From contig JAMXBD010000093.1 in assembly GCA_024138025.1 (NCBI GenBank), positions 1,116,001 to 1,180,000 of the forward strand: a stretch of DNA of 64,000 nt. Direction: 5' to 3'. The notes under the pieces are model-generated. The model made no database searches and was not told the origin of the DNA. It worked only from the letters and a program-made list of their open reading frames with translations. This document shows positions 11,400 through 23,289 of the stretch, in pieces. The stretch's first letter is position 1. Every line of letters begins with the position of its first letter. Source of the stretch: Combretum micranthum (lineage: Eukaryota > Streptophyta > Magnoliopsida > Myrtales > Combretaceae). The position numbers and the translations under genes were made by a program.

Positions 11400-13439
11400 C
11401 TAGTCTAGGGAGTAACAACCTTGTTAATGATGTCAACATGGTAGTTAGACATTTAGGCCACCCTCTTATCATGATGTAATGATAATTCATAGGTGGTTTA
11501 ACGGATAGCTGATAGGGAAAATAGTATCGAAATAACATTTACTTAGGCTTAGAGAGAAATAATATAGTATGACTTACATTTATGGGATCGGTTGTGTCAC
11601 TCCCCGAAGGTATCTTAGTAGTAGTATACAAGCCACACTTGTATACTATTACTAGTTAACCTCTAGAGAATGACACATTCCCATATAATAGGATCTTTTA
11701 GTTGCATTGATAAGAAATGATAATTACATATAAGCTATAAACTAGTAAATATCTGCCAACTCAAGTAGTGAATATTATAATAATATTACAGTCCATAATT
11801 CTATTCTTTATTTCTCTAAAATATAAAATCATAGTACAAATAATATCTAACTTATATCTAGAGATAAAGATAAATAACATAACACAAAGATTCCACATTA
11901 TTCTAGCTTCTAAGTTCTTACCAGAGCCATGCTTCTAATAAAACAAGCCATGGTCGAAATTTCAACCTGAAAGGTCTATAGGAGTGTAAGCAAAATCATG
12001 GCTCAGTGAATAACTAGACATATTACACATCAAGTAAGTTTGTTAACAAATAATTTGTAATGCAATAATCAAGCATATACATAGATACAAGCTTGGATGA
12101 TCTAGAATCCAAATAGGAAAAAGATTTGCACTCTCTTTTTAGGGTTGAAGAATAATTACTTAATGAACCACCTACCTAAGAGAGACTAATTACACAGGAA
12201 GATGAACGATTTCTCATTTTAGGATTATCACTTTAATTTTAGAATATTTTGACTAACCATTTCCTGTATCATACCTTAGAAAAATCTCTAAGTATTAATC
12301 ATTTCAAAGCGATACTACGAGTGGCACTCTTCATTGCTATTTAGTTCCTGTAGAATGAACGGAACAAAAAAAATCTTGGAAGAACTAACACATTATAAAA
12401 ACCAAGCATTAACAGAAAATCGAAATATTAATATGTAGTAGGCTCTCACCCTTTTTAAATATGCAATAGTGTAGTTTGTGTAATGCATGACTATTTTAGT
12501 TATAAAGCCAGTAATTTATAGTCAGGCTTATGGTGATCATATAATACACAAACAACATATAGCATGCTTTTCTCAAATCATCAGACACTTTAGTTATCTT
12601 TGTTTGTCAACCGAACATATAGTTCTCAACACATATCCAATGCATTTCTACAACAACCATATTATTATATTTGCATTACATATACAACTATTTATAAACA
12701 CAAACAATGTAATAAATCTGAGTTACCCACCTGCTCATGATAGCTAGTCGTAATAACTATTGGGAAATCCTCAATAGCATTAATGTCACTTATTGAAATG
12801 AATAAAAATATTCATCAATACAACATAAATTATATAACTCAACTCCTATAAGTGTCTAAGTATCTTATATTGGTTTTTCATTTTATTCCTATTACTTGTA
12901 TTGATCGTTTATTATTATTTAATATTTTATTTTCATTTTGCTTGTCTTGATCTTATTTGATTGATATTTATATTTTTATCGGGTAGTAATAGAGTTTGTA
13001 TTTAGTATATCAATATTTTATCATTACTATTATTATTACTTTTATATTATTTTTTAGTTGACCTATTATGGTAACTAATATTTTTTTTTCTATCGTTTAG
13101 TTTCATCATGTTTATCTTGATCTTCGTTCATGTTGTTATCTGTTATTTATGGGTATCACATTATCTTTAATTTTAGCTTATCTACTTTTCCATTATTGTA
13201 TACATATACCTATATAATACAATTATCGTAATTTTAATTCCTTATTATACACTAGTATTTTATTTGCAATAATTTCTTAAAATTAACTCTTAATCAAGTA
13301 TTATACATATTAACATTTATATTTATTTATTATATTTAAGGTTCTATCTCATTTTCTTCTTCTTCTTTTATATGTGTGTGATATAAATATATATATATAT
13401 ATAATCTGTTATGATTGAAACAAACTTCGTCCAGAAGAG

Positions 13440-13740
13440 TTTTGCACATATGACGGCATCCTACTCCACCAGCATTGAACCTTAGGATGCTGGTGTTCAA
13501 GTAATTTTTACACGTTCCAAGATCCAGTATACACTGGCTTTGAAGGCCGCTGGTACACAACTTACGTCGACACCAACCTTGCCAGCTTTGAAATCCAACT
13601 TGCCGGCGTTTGTTTATTTTACATAAAAAAAAAATTTGACTTCGGTTCTGTTTCCATTATATGCTGTTTCAACACTGCTGGCTTACCAATGTACAATACC
13701 AGCGTTGAGCACATACATTACTGGCACAGGGTCGGTGTTG
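13440..13740 (-). repeat. Hairpin-motif cassette of E2
   Basis: Repeated units based on CCAGCATTGAA and its inverse. The clearest inverted repeat has arms CCAGCAT and ATGCTGG (13469-13493). Other units are ACACTGGCTTTGAAGGC, TTGCCAGCTTTGAA, ACACTGCTGGCTTACC and ACCAGCGTTGAGC. The motif differs entirely from those in E0, E1, E3 and E4. Confidence 0.65.
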
Positions 13741-15103
13741 GTACTGTTAATCTTTTTCCTTATTTTTTTCTAGTTTGAATTCTATTTTTCTTATAATATA
13801 TATATATTATACTTAGTGTTTTAACTATTTCAGGTGTTCCTACATAATCCCTCTCTATTGTTCAAGACATATTAATACTCATAACATTTCATAATCATCA
13901 AACTTATGATTTTCTAACTTCTAGATTTGTAATGCATAAATAGGGTTTAAAGTTTAGATAATACCTTGTATGGGTTAGTATAGAGGTGTTAAACTCTTCC
14001 CAAAAGCTTGAAATGAACCTAGGTTGATAGAGACATTGTTTGAACTACTATTTGATAATGTAAAATAACTTGAAACAAATTCACACTTACCTTTCTTTGC
14101 CTTCTTCTTAAGCTTGGAGCTTACTAAGGGAATTAAGATGTTGTGTTGGGTTTGTTAACTATGTTGGTTGTTTATGGAATTGATGTAGGATCAATTTGAG
14201 CACTTGTTGTTGTTGTTTTATGTAAGTTAATGGTTTTGTTGGTTTGTTCATTAAGTATTATATATATAAGAAGAAGAAAGTAGCAGTCAACATGGATTTC
14301 AGCCAAGAAGAGGAGTTTTTCTTCCATCGAAATTACTTGAATTCACTTGATCCTTCTCTACATTTAATGAGCTGCCTAGGTAATCAAACTTGATTGGTTT
14401 TGTGTGTTGAAAAGTTGACTTTATTATGCATTATTTGAGACAAATTGTAAGATGAATTCGGCAGGGGAAAATCTATGCAATTTCAACCATAATTTCTTGT
14501 CAAGTTGCACCCAAATTAAGGGAAGAATTAATATAATATTATTTAGTTGATTAATTATCTGAGTTTTAGGATAGTTTATTAACTTAAATGGGTACAAGTA
14601 TGAAAGTTAATTGAGATTTCTATGTCTATAATTTCATATAAAGCTTCTACAAATTTTCTAGGTTATTATTGAGTTTAACATTAGGTTTAAAATTTATGTG
14701 ATTAATTACTTTTTTGGGTTTTATCTTCCGCGATTAGGGTTTTCTAAGCTTAATAAGCCAATTTTCGTTTCACTAATAGCTTTAGAATAGTCTAACTAGA
14801 ACAATGGTGTGGTCCAAATATTCATTTGAAGTTTAGATTGTTAATTATGGATTTGTTTTTGTTTCCATTGTGTATTTATAATCTTAATGGTTTATCTTTA
14901 AGTTACCATTTTCTAACTATAAGCTTTATTAATTATTTACTTCTAATACACTTGAAATCTAATTTAAATTATTTCTATACTTTGAATTTTTGATATCAAC
15001 TACGAAATCTAATCTTTAGTATCTGTTACCATCTAGGGAATTTTGTTTTAGGATTTAAGGTTATATATGGGCTCATTACTACTCGTAGTTTATTCTAATG
15101 TCA

Positions 15104-15493
15104 TGTTTGGTATGCGGGAATCGTCCGGAATAGAGCAGATTGGAATAAAAGGAATGGAATGGAATCAATATGGGAATGATAAATCCATTCCTTTGTTTAG
15201 GTACGAACATGAAATGGAATAAATATAAATTAATTTATATTGGAATTTAACAAAAATATCCTTTGAAAAAAAATAAGATATTAAATTTATATAGAATAAA
15301 AGGTAATTTAAGTAAACATTCTTAATGGAAGGTGGAATAGAATCGCGATTCCACCTTCGAATTCCACTTAAAAGAGGGAATTATCTATTCCAAGGAATCA
15401 CGATTCTGCCTTCTTATGACGCTTCCAAACGCAAGAAAAGGAATGGAAGCCGGAATTGCGATTCCATTCCATTCCATTTCTGCATACCAAACA
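15104..15493. mobile_element. MITE inside E2, 390 bp, GGAATGGAATGGAA type
   Basis: Perfect 12-base terminal inverted repeats TGTTTGGTATGC (15104-15115) and GCATACCAAACA (15482-15493) enclose internal GGAATGGAATGGAA and its inverse near the ends. Target-site duplications could not be fixed, so the superfamily (hAT, Harbinger or Mutator) is open. Confidence 0.65.
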
Positions 15494-16374
15494 AGCCATA
15501 AGGTCCTTATTAAGTCCCACATTGACTTTCTATTTCCTTTATTTATATTTCCATCTATTTTTACTTGTATGAAAAATCTCGGGCTTTATAGGTTGAGCCA
15601 TATTGTATTATAGACTGAGATAAGTAGAGATGCGTAACGCCTGTGAACCTTAGAGGAAGCTATTTTCCTTTTTTATTATATCATATAGGAGATATAAGTA
15701 TTTAGGCTATCTATATCAACCCCTTGAGTAGTTGTTGCAACTTAAGACCCCTAGATTCCCATAGGTATGCTCTCAGAGTGTGACTACTCCAGTGTTGATT
15801 TGTTTTACTTTAATTTGAAAATATAAACTGTTGATTGTCATATTGCATTAGATTAAGCATGTATGACATCTTGTGTGCTCTTGTATTGCTGTTGTACTGG
15901 GCTTTGACTCATTATGCTCTTCTTTCCAAGTGTTGATTTGATAATGATGATGATTGCTTCGACTATGGGATGACTTTAGAAGAGTGAAGAGGGTTAGGAT
16001 CATTGGATGTATTTTATTTTATTTGTTTTGTGTTAGAACTGGATTTATTATTTTGGAACTTGTATTTTTTTTTTTTTCCTTTAAAGGCCTGGTTATGGAA
16101 CCCAAGCTTTGTAATTTAAACTTTAAACCTTTGTTTTACCATCATGAATATGTATTCTTTGATAAGAGACATGATGGTATGGTTTTGTTTTGGAAGTTGA
16201 TCTACTCATGAGAGTGAAAAATGAAATGCTTTTGTAAAATTTATTTTACTGTTGCTAAATGCAGTTGTTTTGAGAATCTGGTTATATGATTTTAGAATCT
16301 AAAACTTGTGTATAACACATAAGGTACCATACATGGTGGTTGGATACATCTTAACCCTAACTCGGGGCGTGACA

Positions 16375-17774
16375 TATAATATTATAGCATTCCAGCCAAA
16401 ACAAAGAAAAAGAAAAGAAAAGAAAAAGATGTATATATATAATATAATAACATATCCGCATATTGGTTTTGCCCAACAAGCACACTATTGCAAGAACATC
16501 ACACACATTCTCATGAAAGTAAGAAAAATATTGCACATGACATCGAAATCGGTACATATCATACTCGGATATGGTTTTAAGAGTAGACAACTTCCAACAT
16601 GCAGTCATGTACATATTCATATATTTACCATTTCATGTCTATAACAGCATTATATATGGCGGACATAGTAGAAATGCGAAACCACTGACCTTGGCCTGGT
16701 CATGGTTAGTCGTAGTAATCGGGTAATAGCTCAGAATGATCGAGATTGCCTACATAGATTAGAAAACAAGTGTAGATACTAGAGGATAAATTCTTAGCTT
16801 ACAGCCTGTACTCTATTCCTACCTCCCCCTTTAGTTTTCATTATTATTATCACTTTTACGATGTTTTTCGCTTGTTTAGTGAAAAAGTAAAATAAAATTG
16901 TTGAAACTCAGTTTACGAGTCCCATATCAAAGCCTAAGTTTAAGTTCGGAATGACGATGGTTTCTTATTGTTACCAAGATATGCTAATGACCAATCTTGG
17001 TAAATCTTAAATAGTCGAAAGCTTACCAGACAATTAAGCTTGCACTTGGTTCGTAGTTTCTGAACTTGTTTCCTCTTTGGTGTTTGGTGGAATTGTGAAG
17101 TGTGGAAGGAAACGATTTTGAATAGCTATAGTGAAGATGTCATGTTTCATCTAAGGAGAGAGTGAATTGTTGAAAAGAATGAAAGTTTTTTTGATTCAAT
17201 ACATATAAGGTAGAAGCAAAAAGGAGAAAAGTAATACAAGGATAGAAAATGGTTGGTGCATTGTCCAATGGAAAAGGAGAAGTGGTTCTAGTGCAATGCA
17301 CCATTTGAACTTGATAGAAAACTTTTCCATTTATTTAGCAATTGACATGTGTGAAGTGACTTGACATAAATTATTTTTCATGGATATGAAAATACTTAAG
17401 AAGTAGAATCCTTGATTTGTGGACTGCTATTGCCACCAATTCAATTCATATCTTCTCTCTCTCTCTAGTTTTTATTTGTTGTTGGTTTTCTTGCTAATGC
17501 TTTTACATTATTAGAATTATTTATTAAAATCTTAATAGCTTTTAATTTATTGTAATACGTATTTGTGTATCTATTTATTATATTTAAGTTCGTAATTGGA
17601 ATTGTATGGTGCCTCATCATTTATTTTTTTTATTGTAATTAATTTTAGAATTTAGAAGTTTTATGGTCATCTATTTATAGTTGGTATAATTATTATACAT
17701 TGATTAAAATATATATAATTACTCCTTATTACTATTATTTATTAATATGTATATAAAATTTTTGGGATTTTATA
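16375..17774 (-). mobile_element. Left LTR of the reverse gypsy element, segment 3
   Basis: Resumes after E0. It ends on the plus strand in GGGATTTTATA, whose reverse complement TATAAAATCCC is an LTR start (TG degraded to TA) like E2's TATAAAGCCC. It directly abuts the purine-rich tract and the end of pol, as expected for a 3' LTR. It contains a GTAAGC donor-like site (reverse, 17021-17026) and a perfect 10-base inverted repeat (17254-17263 and 17294-17303). Short open frames (16306-16644) have no recognisable domain. Confidence 0.6.
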
Positions 17775-17787
17775 TCCTACCTCTTTC
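17775..17787 (-). other. Polypurine tract of the gypsy element
   Basis: The reverse strand reads GAAAGAGGTAGGA immediately before the LTR start. It occupies the position of the plus-strand primer in Tekay-like elements, just downstream of the end of pol. Confidence 0.6.
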
Positions 17788-20185
17788 AAAAAGTTTTGCC
17801 CTCAAAACTCTAAGGGTACTTAATTTAGAAAGGAGATATGAATTTTTTTCTCATCTTATCTTCCAACTTTCAGGTTGCTGCCTTCTCTAAGTGTACTCGA
17901 TCATACCTTCACATATTTAAGACTTTTGTTCCTTAGTTCATGTGTTCGAGTATCCAATATCTTTGGTTGAGCGCTCTTCATAGGTTAAATCCTCTTTGAA
18001 CTCAATGGGACTTACCTCAATTACATGCCTTGGATGGAGGATATCTTTCCTTAACAAGGACACATGAAACACATTATGTATTCTAGAAAACTTTGGGAGG
18101 AGGGTAAGTCTATATGCTACTGCTCCAATTCTTTCCAAGATCTAAAATGGACAAATATAATAAGGACTCAACTTGCCCTTTACTCCAAACCATTTTACTC
18201 CTTTAAGCGGTGTCACCTTAAGGTAAACATGATCTTTTGGTTGGAATTTAACTTCCCTTCATTTCAGGTCAGCTTAACTTTTTCTTCTATCTTTTGCTTC
18301 TTTCATTAGTTGTTGTATGGTGGCTACTTTTTCCATAGTTTTCCGTATTAAATTGTGGCCTATGACTATGTTCTCCACATCATTTCAATATAAAGGGATC
18401 TACATTTTTTCGTCCATAGAGTGTTTCTTATGAAGGTATTCTAATAGATGAGTAATAATTGTTATTGTGGGCAAATTCCAATGTTGGTAGGTACACATCC
18501 CAGTTTCCTTTAAACTCTAAGACACATGCTTTTAATATATCCTCAAGGGTTTGTATGGTAAGTTTAGACTATCCATCGATTTATGGATGGTAGGTTGTAC
18601 TGAAATGAAGTTGAGTGCCTAAGGCTTGATGCAGGCTCTTCTAATACTTTAACATAAACCGCGGGTCTCTATCAGATGAGATGTTAACATGCACTGCATG
18701 CAATGAACAATCTCTCTAATACACAACCTTACCAACTTTTCAAGGGAGTAACTGATGTTGATCGGCAGAAAATGAGCACTCTTTGTCAACCTATCCATGA
18801 TTACCCATATGGCGTTATATATACTTTTGATCCTTGGTAAGGCGGCCATATAGTTTATTGTAACTCTTTCCCATTTCCATTATGAGATCAGTAAGGGTTG
18901 TAATGGCCCGCCAGGTCTTTGATGCTTGGCTTTAACTGGTTGACATATGGAACATTAAAATACAAATTGGTCTACATCTCGCTTCATACCATCCTATCAA
19001 TACCTTTGTTTTAGATCTTGATATATGTTGGTCCATCCAGGGTGAACCATGTAACTTGAGTTATGAGCCTCGTCCATTATCTCGTCTCTTAGCTATTTAT
19101 TGCTGGGGACACATATTTGCCCATTCATTCTCAAAGACTCATTAGTGTGTATTTCAAAGTCTTCAAAAGCTTCTTCAGGTAACCTTTTCTAATTCCTTGT
19201 AGATAATCACCAAGTTTGCTAGCTTGTAATCGTCTATATTCCTTACCAAGCTTATTTTCAACCTTTCAAATTCTTTAACCAACTCTATTTGTTCTGTAAT
19301 CAGCAAAGCTAGTTAAATATAGCTTTTTCAGCTTAAAGCATCCACCACCAAGGTAGTAATTAATCCCCCAATCATTATCCTTAATCAAATCTAACCACCT
19401 TCTTTGACTCATGTTAAGTTCCTTTTGACTAAATATATACTTTAAACTCTTATGATCAGTGTAAACCTCACATCGTTGGCCATATAAGTAATGTTGCCAA
19501 ATCTTCAAGGTGAATACTACAACTACCAATTCTAAGTCACAAATTGGGCAATTCCTTTCGTGAGGCTTTATTGATGCATATGCCATAACTTTTCCTCCTT
19601 GCATTAAAACACATCCCAATTCGTTATGAGAAGCATCACTATAAACATAAAAATGTTTGTGGTCATTCGGCAAGGTTAGCACTGGTGCTAAAACCAATCT
19701 CCATTTCAATTCTTGAAAACTTTGCTCACATTTTTCATCCCATTTGAACTTGAAAATTTTCTAAGTTAATCTAGTGAGTGGCTAAGAGATCTTAGGGAAG
19801 TCCTTTGCAAATTGTCGATAGTACCTCGTTAACCCAAGGAAGCTTTGTATTTCAACTACTACCATGGGTTGCTTCCATTCGAGTATTACCTTATTTGGAT
19901 CAATAGATGCTCCTTGACTTGAGATGGTGTGTCCTAAAAAATGACTCGATCCATCCAAAACTCACGTTTAGATAATTTTTCATAAAGCTTGTGCTCTTTT
20001 AGGGTTTTTAAGACTATTCTCTAATGATCCCGTGCTCCTCTAAGTTCTTCGAGACTATTAGAATATCATCTATGAACACCGCAACAAACTTATCCATGTA
20101 CTGCTTAAAGATCCTATTCATCAAGTTCATGAAAGCCCTAGAGGCATTTGTTGATCTAAATGGCATCACTAAGTGATGTGACTTA
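17788..20185 (-). pseudogene. Ty3/gypsy (Tekay-like) pol remnant: RT, RNase H, integrase, chromodomain
   Basis: Reading the reverse strand from 20180 downward gives reverse transcriptase from [10 protein letters not shown] through the catalytic FIDDI block (about 20060-20120). RNase H follows with YSDASHNELGCVLMQ and YTDHKSLKYIF (19709-19400). Next come the zinc-binding part of integrase and its core, with WVIMDRLTKSAHFLPI (18649-18849) carrying the first catalytic Asp. The C-terminal block RIHNVFHVSLLRKDI (17938-18138) leads into a decayed chromodomain-like tail. These domains and this order are those of Tekay/Del chromoviruses. Several stops and frame changes break it, and the N-terminal half of RT and the protease are missing. 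The longest uninterrupted part is 144 residues (19275-19709). It cannot make an active polyprotein. Confidence 0.85.
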
Positions 20186-20640
20186 AACACAAGGCACAGT
20201 GATCTCGAATAGGTATGCAGCGAATCTCAAATTCAAATGCTCAAACAATATAAAAATGATGTTTTTTTGGGTCTTTAAGTGTTTGTGAAACAAGAAATAA
20301 AAGATATGGATGGCACTATTATTGGATATACCTCACCAATAATAATTCAAACTACACTCACTCTCACCCGATATTACGCATAAGTGAAATTGAATGGTAT
20401 GTTCGCCACAATCCAATCAGCTTGATAAGAACGGGTCATTTGCCACGATCACAAGGATCGATAAGAAGGAGATCTTGCCATTACCAAACATTTGATTGAT
20501 AAGAGTAAAAATAAAGAAAAAACTCTCCAATAGGTTTTCAATAATTGCCTACATCTCATCAAAGAAACGATTTGATTTAATGAAGTGAGGTAGCATGATT
20601 CGTCATTGCCTAAGGCCTCATTGCCCATTATTAACCCTTT
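20186..20640. other. Unassigned segment replacing protease/RT N-terminus
   Basis: About 450 bases that translate to nothing recognisable lie where an intact element would have the rest of gag, the protease and the N-terminal RT. It is either a filler joined during a deletion or an unrecognised insertion. No inverted ends were found. Confidence 0.4.
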
Positions 20641-20897
20641 CTATTTCCATAATTGGTGGTGTTTGCACTTGTGTTGGTGGTGGAGGTAGTAAGGCTATTT
20701 ACTCATGTTGTTATTGTCTACCAGGAATTAGGCATTGTAGGATTAAGGTTTGCTACTGAATTATAGCCTCAATTAGTTGCTCTACTCGATTTGGTTATTC
20801 TACTAATCTAGGAACCTCCCTAGGTGCTTGTCAAGGCATATCTATTGGTGGTTGCTTAGGTGCTTCTTAATACAATGGTGGATCAACTTGGGGGTTG
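20641..20897 (-). pseudogene. gypsy gag remnant, part left of the CACTA insertion
   Basis: The reverse-strand reading is rich in Pro, Glu and Gln (PPIDMP, APREVPRLVE, RVEQLIEAIIQ) with stops, like the variable N-terminal gag of Tekay elements. The frame is the same as in the fragment at 40906-40982 across the CACTA insertion. The CACTA target duplication TTG is at 20895-20897. Confidence 0.55.
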
Positions 20898-20912
20898 CAC
20901 TACAAGAATTTT
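20898..20912 (+). repeat. CACTA terminal inverted repeat, left
   Basis: CACTACAAGAATTTT, a perfect 15-base match to the inverse of 40888-40902. Confidence 0.95.
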
Positions 20913-21410
20913 GAGGTTTAGCCATGTTAAAGTACCATTGTAAATTGCGAAAAAAACATGGCAAAATATGTTTTGCAACGTTTAATTAATGTGGCTAATA
21001 AACGTCGCCTAATTTGTGTCGCAAATTGATTTGGCCACGTTAAAAAAGTAAACATGGCGAAGATTATTTAGTGCAAAAATTGCATAATGAAAGGCAACCT
21101 AGAAACGTAGCCATAAGTTATATGATAGGCGACTTTTGTTGCGTGGCCAAATGCAAATTTTGTTCCTACCTTTTTTATTTGGGATTGCATTATAAAACGT
21201 GGCATTGAAACGTAGTCATATGTTATATGATAGGCCACATTTTTTGTGTGGCTAATATATAAACTTTGTTCTCGCCAGATTTTGCGACGTTAAATAAGAA
21301 AACGTTGCCAAAGTAATTTAGCACAGGAATTGCATTATAAAACGTGGCATTGAAACATAGCCATATGTTATATGATAGGCCATATTTTTTGTGTGACTAA
21401 TATACAAATG
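20913..21410 (+). repeat. CACTA left subterminal repeat array
   Basis: Many copies of AACGTGGC/GCCACGTT-like words in both orientations, together with a block of about 50 bases (ATTGCAT.ATAAA..GTGGCATTGAAACRTAGCCATA..TTATATGATAGGC). That block recurs near 21090, 21185 and 21330. In En/Spm elements such short repeats are binding sites for the TNPA protein; that role is inferred here. Confidence 0.75.
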
Positions 21411-23280
21411 GACATTATACGTACCTATTATTTTAAACTTCACTAATATTGTTCTTTCTTTTTTCATGGATGATTGTAGATTGCACTTGTGATGAGTATA
21501 ATAACTATTTATGTACAAGCTTATTGAATCTATTAAGCAAAATACATAAGTGGTGTTTAAAGACACCTTTTCCTATAAATATACATGTGTAATGTGTATA
21601 ACACTATTACGATAAACAAACATAAACTTTTTCAACATACATCAATCAATTTGCACACTTGTGCAAAGTGGAACCAAAATACTCATATAATAAGTTCAAA
21701 CATCAAGCAAAACAAAAGATTCTTGAGAGTTAGTTTGGACATGTACCAAAACATAATCCTATTCAATTGGAGGTATATTTCCAAAAATGGATAGAAAACC
21801 CCTATCCACCTCCTCAATACAAACTTACACATAAGTTGTTAAAAGTATCAGTTCAAACATGCTAAAAGAGATAATCCTATTCCATCATAGCCATTCCCAA
21901 AAAATTCCTATCTATCTGAATTGTCATATTTACTTCCTCCACTTTCATCCTCACTTCATCACTATCTTCATTATTAGATGACCTTGGAGATCGATCTCAT
22001 CCACTTGGATTTCCTGTAAAACAAAATGTGAAGTAATAAAGCACACATAAATATACTTACTTTTGAACTATTAATCAAAGAAACAGAGTGAGTAATGTCA
22101 AAGCTTAATGAAATAACTTACTTGAAGTACTAAGATAGTTGGAGCAAAGTTGTTTTACCATTCAGTAATTTTGGCTAGCTGCAAAACATACATACCAATA
22201 TGCAAAGGACAATTAAACTTATATTCATTTTTGAATAAGAACATCTATAAAATTTATCATTTGAGAAGTTTACATAGATATGAAATTTACATTCAGCTTT
22301 AAATGCAATTTATAACCTTTTTTTTGTGCAAATATCATGATCTAATCTTCTTAAGAAATTCTTTTGCAAATTCTTATAAGGTATCCCAAATATTAAAAGC
22401 CAACATTTTCCTTATCCCATAAAAGAGACTAAATAAAGTGAAATAATGAAGATTTCTATATTTTATTCATGTAGCCAAAGAGGCAAAAGGTAAAATACGC
22501 TGAGAATATATGCAATGCCTCCATGATGCATCTACCAGCCCCAACAGATTGAAGATCACTTAAAATTTAGGTAGACATAAACCAAGGAAATATTTTCCCA
22601 AATAGAACAAAACTAAGACATTTAGCATCATATCTTCCAATTGAATAAGCTCAAACTGCAAATCCAATATATCTTTCAAAGTAAATTCTCATTTTAGATT
22701 TTTGTGAAAAACTAAAAAAGTGCAAAAAGAAGCTTGTCACATGGAAAGGAAGAATGAATTTTTCAATATTTTGTGAAAAAGTGAGTTTTTCTTTGCAAAA
22801 AATCTTAAATAATTGCTGTTGAAACCTTATGAAACCAATTCCTTAATGTTGTTTGAACTTGTTAGTGACCATATTATCAAATCCAATAAGTAGAACACAT
22901 AGATACATTTGTAATGACATTGAGAAATTTTTGAAGTAGCTTTTACATAATTTTTTTTTCACTTAAGGTAAAACACTATTATTTCTTTTTGTACCTTACT
23001 ACATATATGCTATCCACATACCACACTGTCAATTTATAACTGATCCCATCCTCAAATTGTTTATGCATTTGAAAGAGTACAACAAGATAAAGTTAAAGAA
23101 CAGCCAACAATTTCCAAAAACATAGCCAACTAAATCATAGTTAAAAAACAGCCAACAAGAATAATATCCTCAACAACCAGATCAAGAACAATAATCAACA
23201 CTCCAACTAGTTATAGTAGGTGTATATTTTATGTAATATCTAGTGAACCATCAATAACATAGAAGAGACAATAATTACCT
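21411..23280. other. CACTA non-coding left internal region
   Basis: No recognisable gene is seen. It would lie downstream of the second, reverse-strand CACTA gene. Short open frames (21318-21566, 21585-21794) have no domain. Confidence 0.4.
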
Positions 23281-23289
23281 GTTTAGATT

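Larger units (their letters stand above)
11595..15590 (-). mobile_element. E2: solo LTR (family 2, reverse), 3,996 bp, TSD GGTTG
   Basis: The plus strand begins TGTCACTCCCCGAAGG and ends CTCGGGCTTTATA; read on the reverse strand the LTR starts TATAAAGCCCGAG, a TG-to-TA degraded start. GGTTG flanks it at 11590-11594 and 15591-15595, and E0 resumes on the other side. It shares landmarks with E4 and E5: donor GTAAGT (reverse, 14085-14090), hairpin cassette (13440-13740), AAGAAG tract (13341-13371) and acceptor CTTTCAG (reverse, CTG at 11967-11969). A 390-bp MITE lies inside. No protein remnants are seen. Confidence 0.8.
5662..16374 (+). mobile_element. E0: solo LTR (family 1) split by three insertions, TSD TATAA
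   Basis: Begins TGAAATGCCCTAAATTTTCG and ends CTCGGGGCGTGACA, flanked by TATAA at 5657-5661 and 16375-16379. After removal of E1, the Tourist-like MITE and E2 with one copy of each duplication, its own length is about 3.23 kb, almost the same as E1 (3,244). Shared landmarks with E1 and E3 are a CT-rich leader (9548-9670), a GTAAGT donor-like site at 9830, a CATCAC hairpin cassette (10155-10345), an AAAAG tract (10350-10397), GCAGCCATGGCGGGGTTC (10867) and an acceptor-like TCTTTCCAAG (15921-15930). No coding remnant or paired LTR is seen, so this is a solo LTR, probably of a Ty3/gypsy chromovirus (inference). Confidence 0.8.

Noticed and set aside
16306..16644. 112-residue forward open frame
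   Set aside because: Crosses the junction between E0 and the older LTR, so it cannot be an ancestral gene; low-complexity Lys-rich part.
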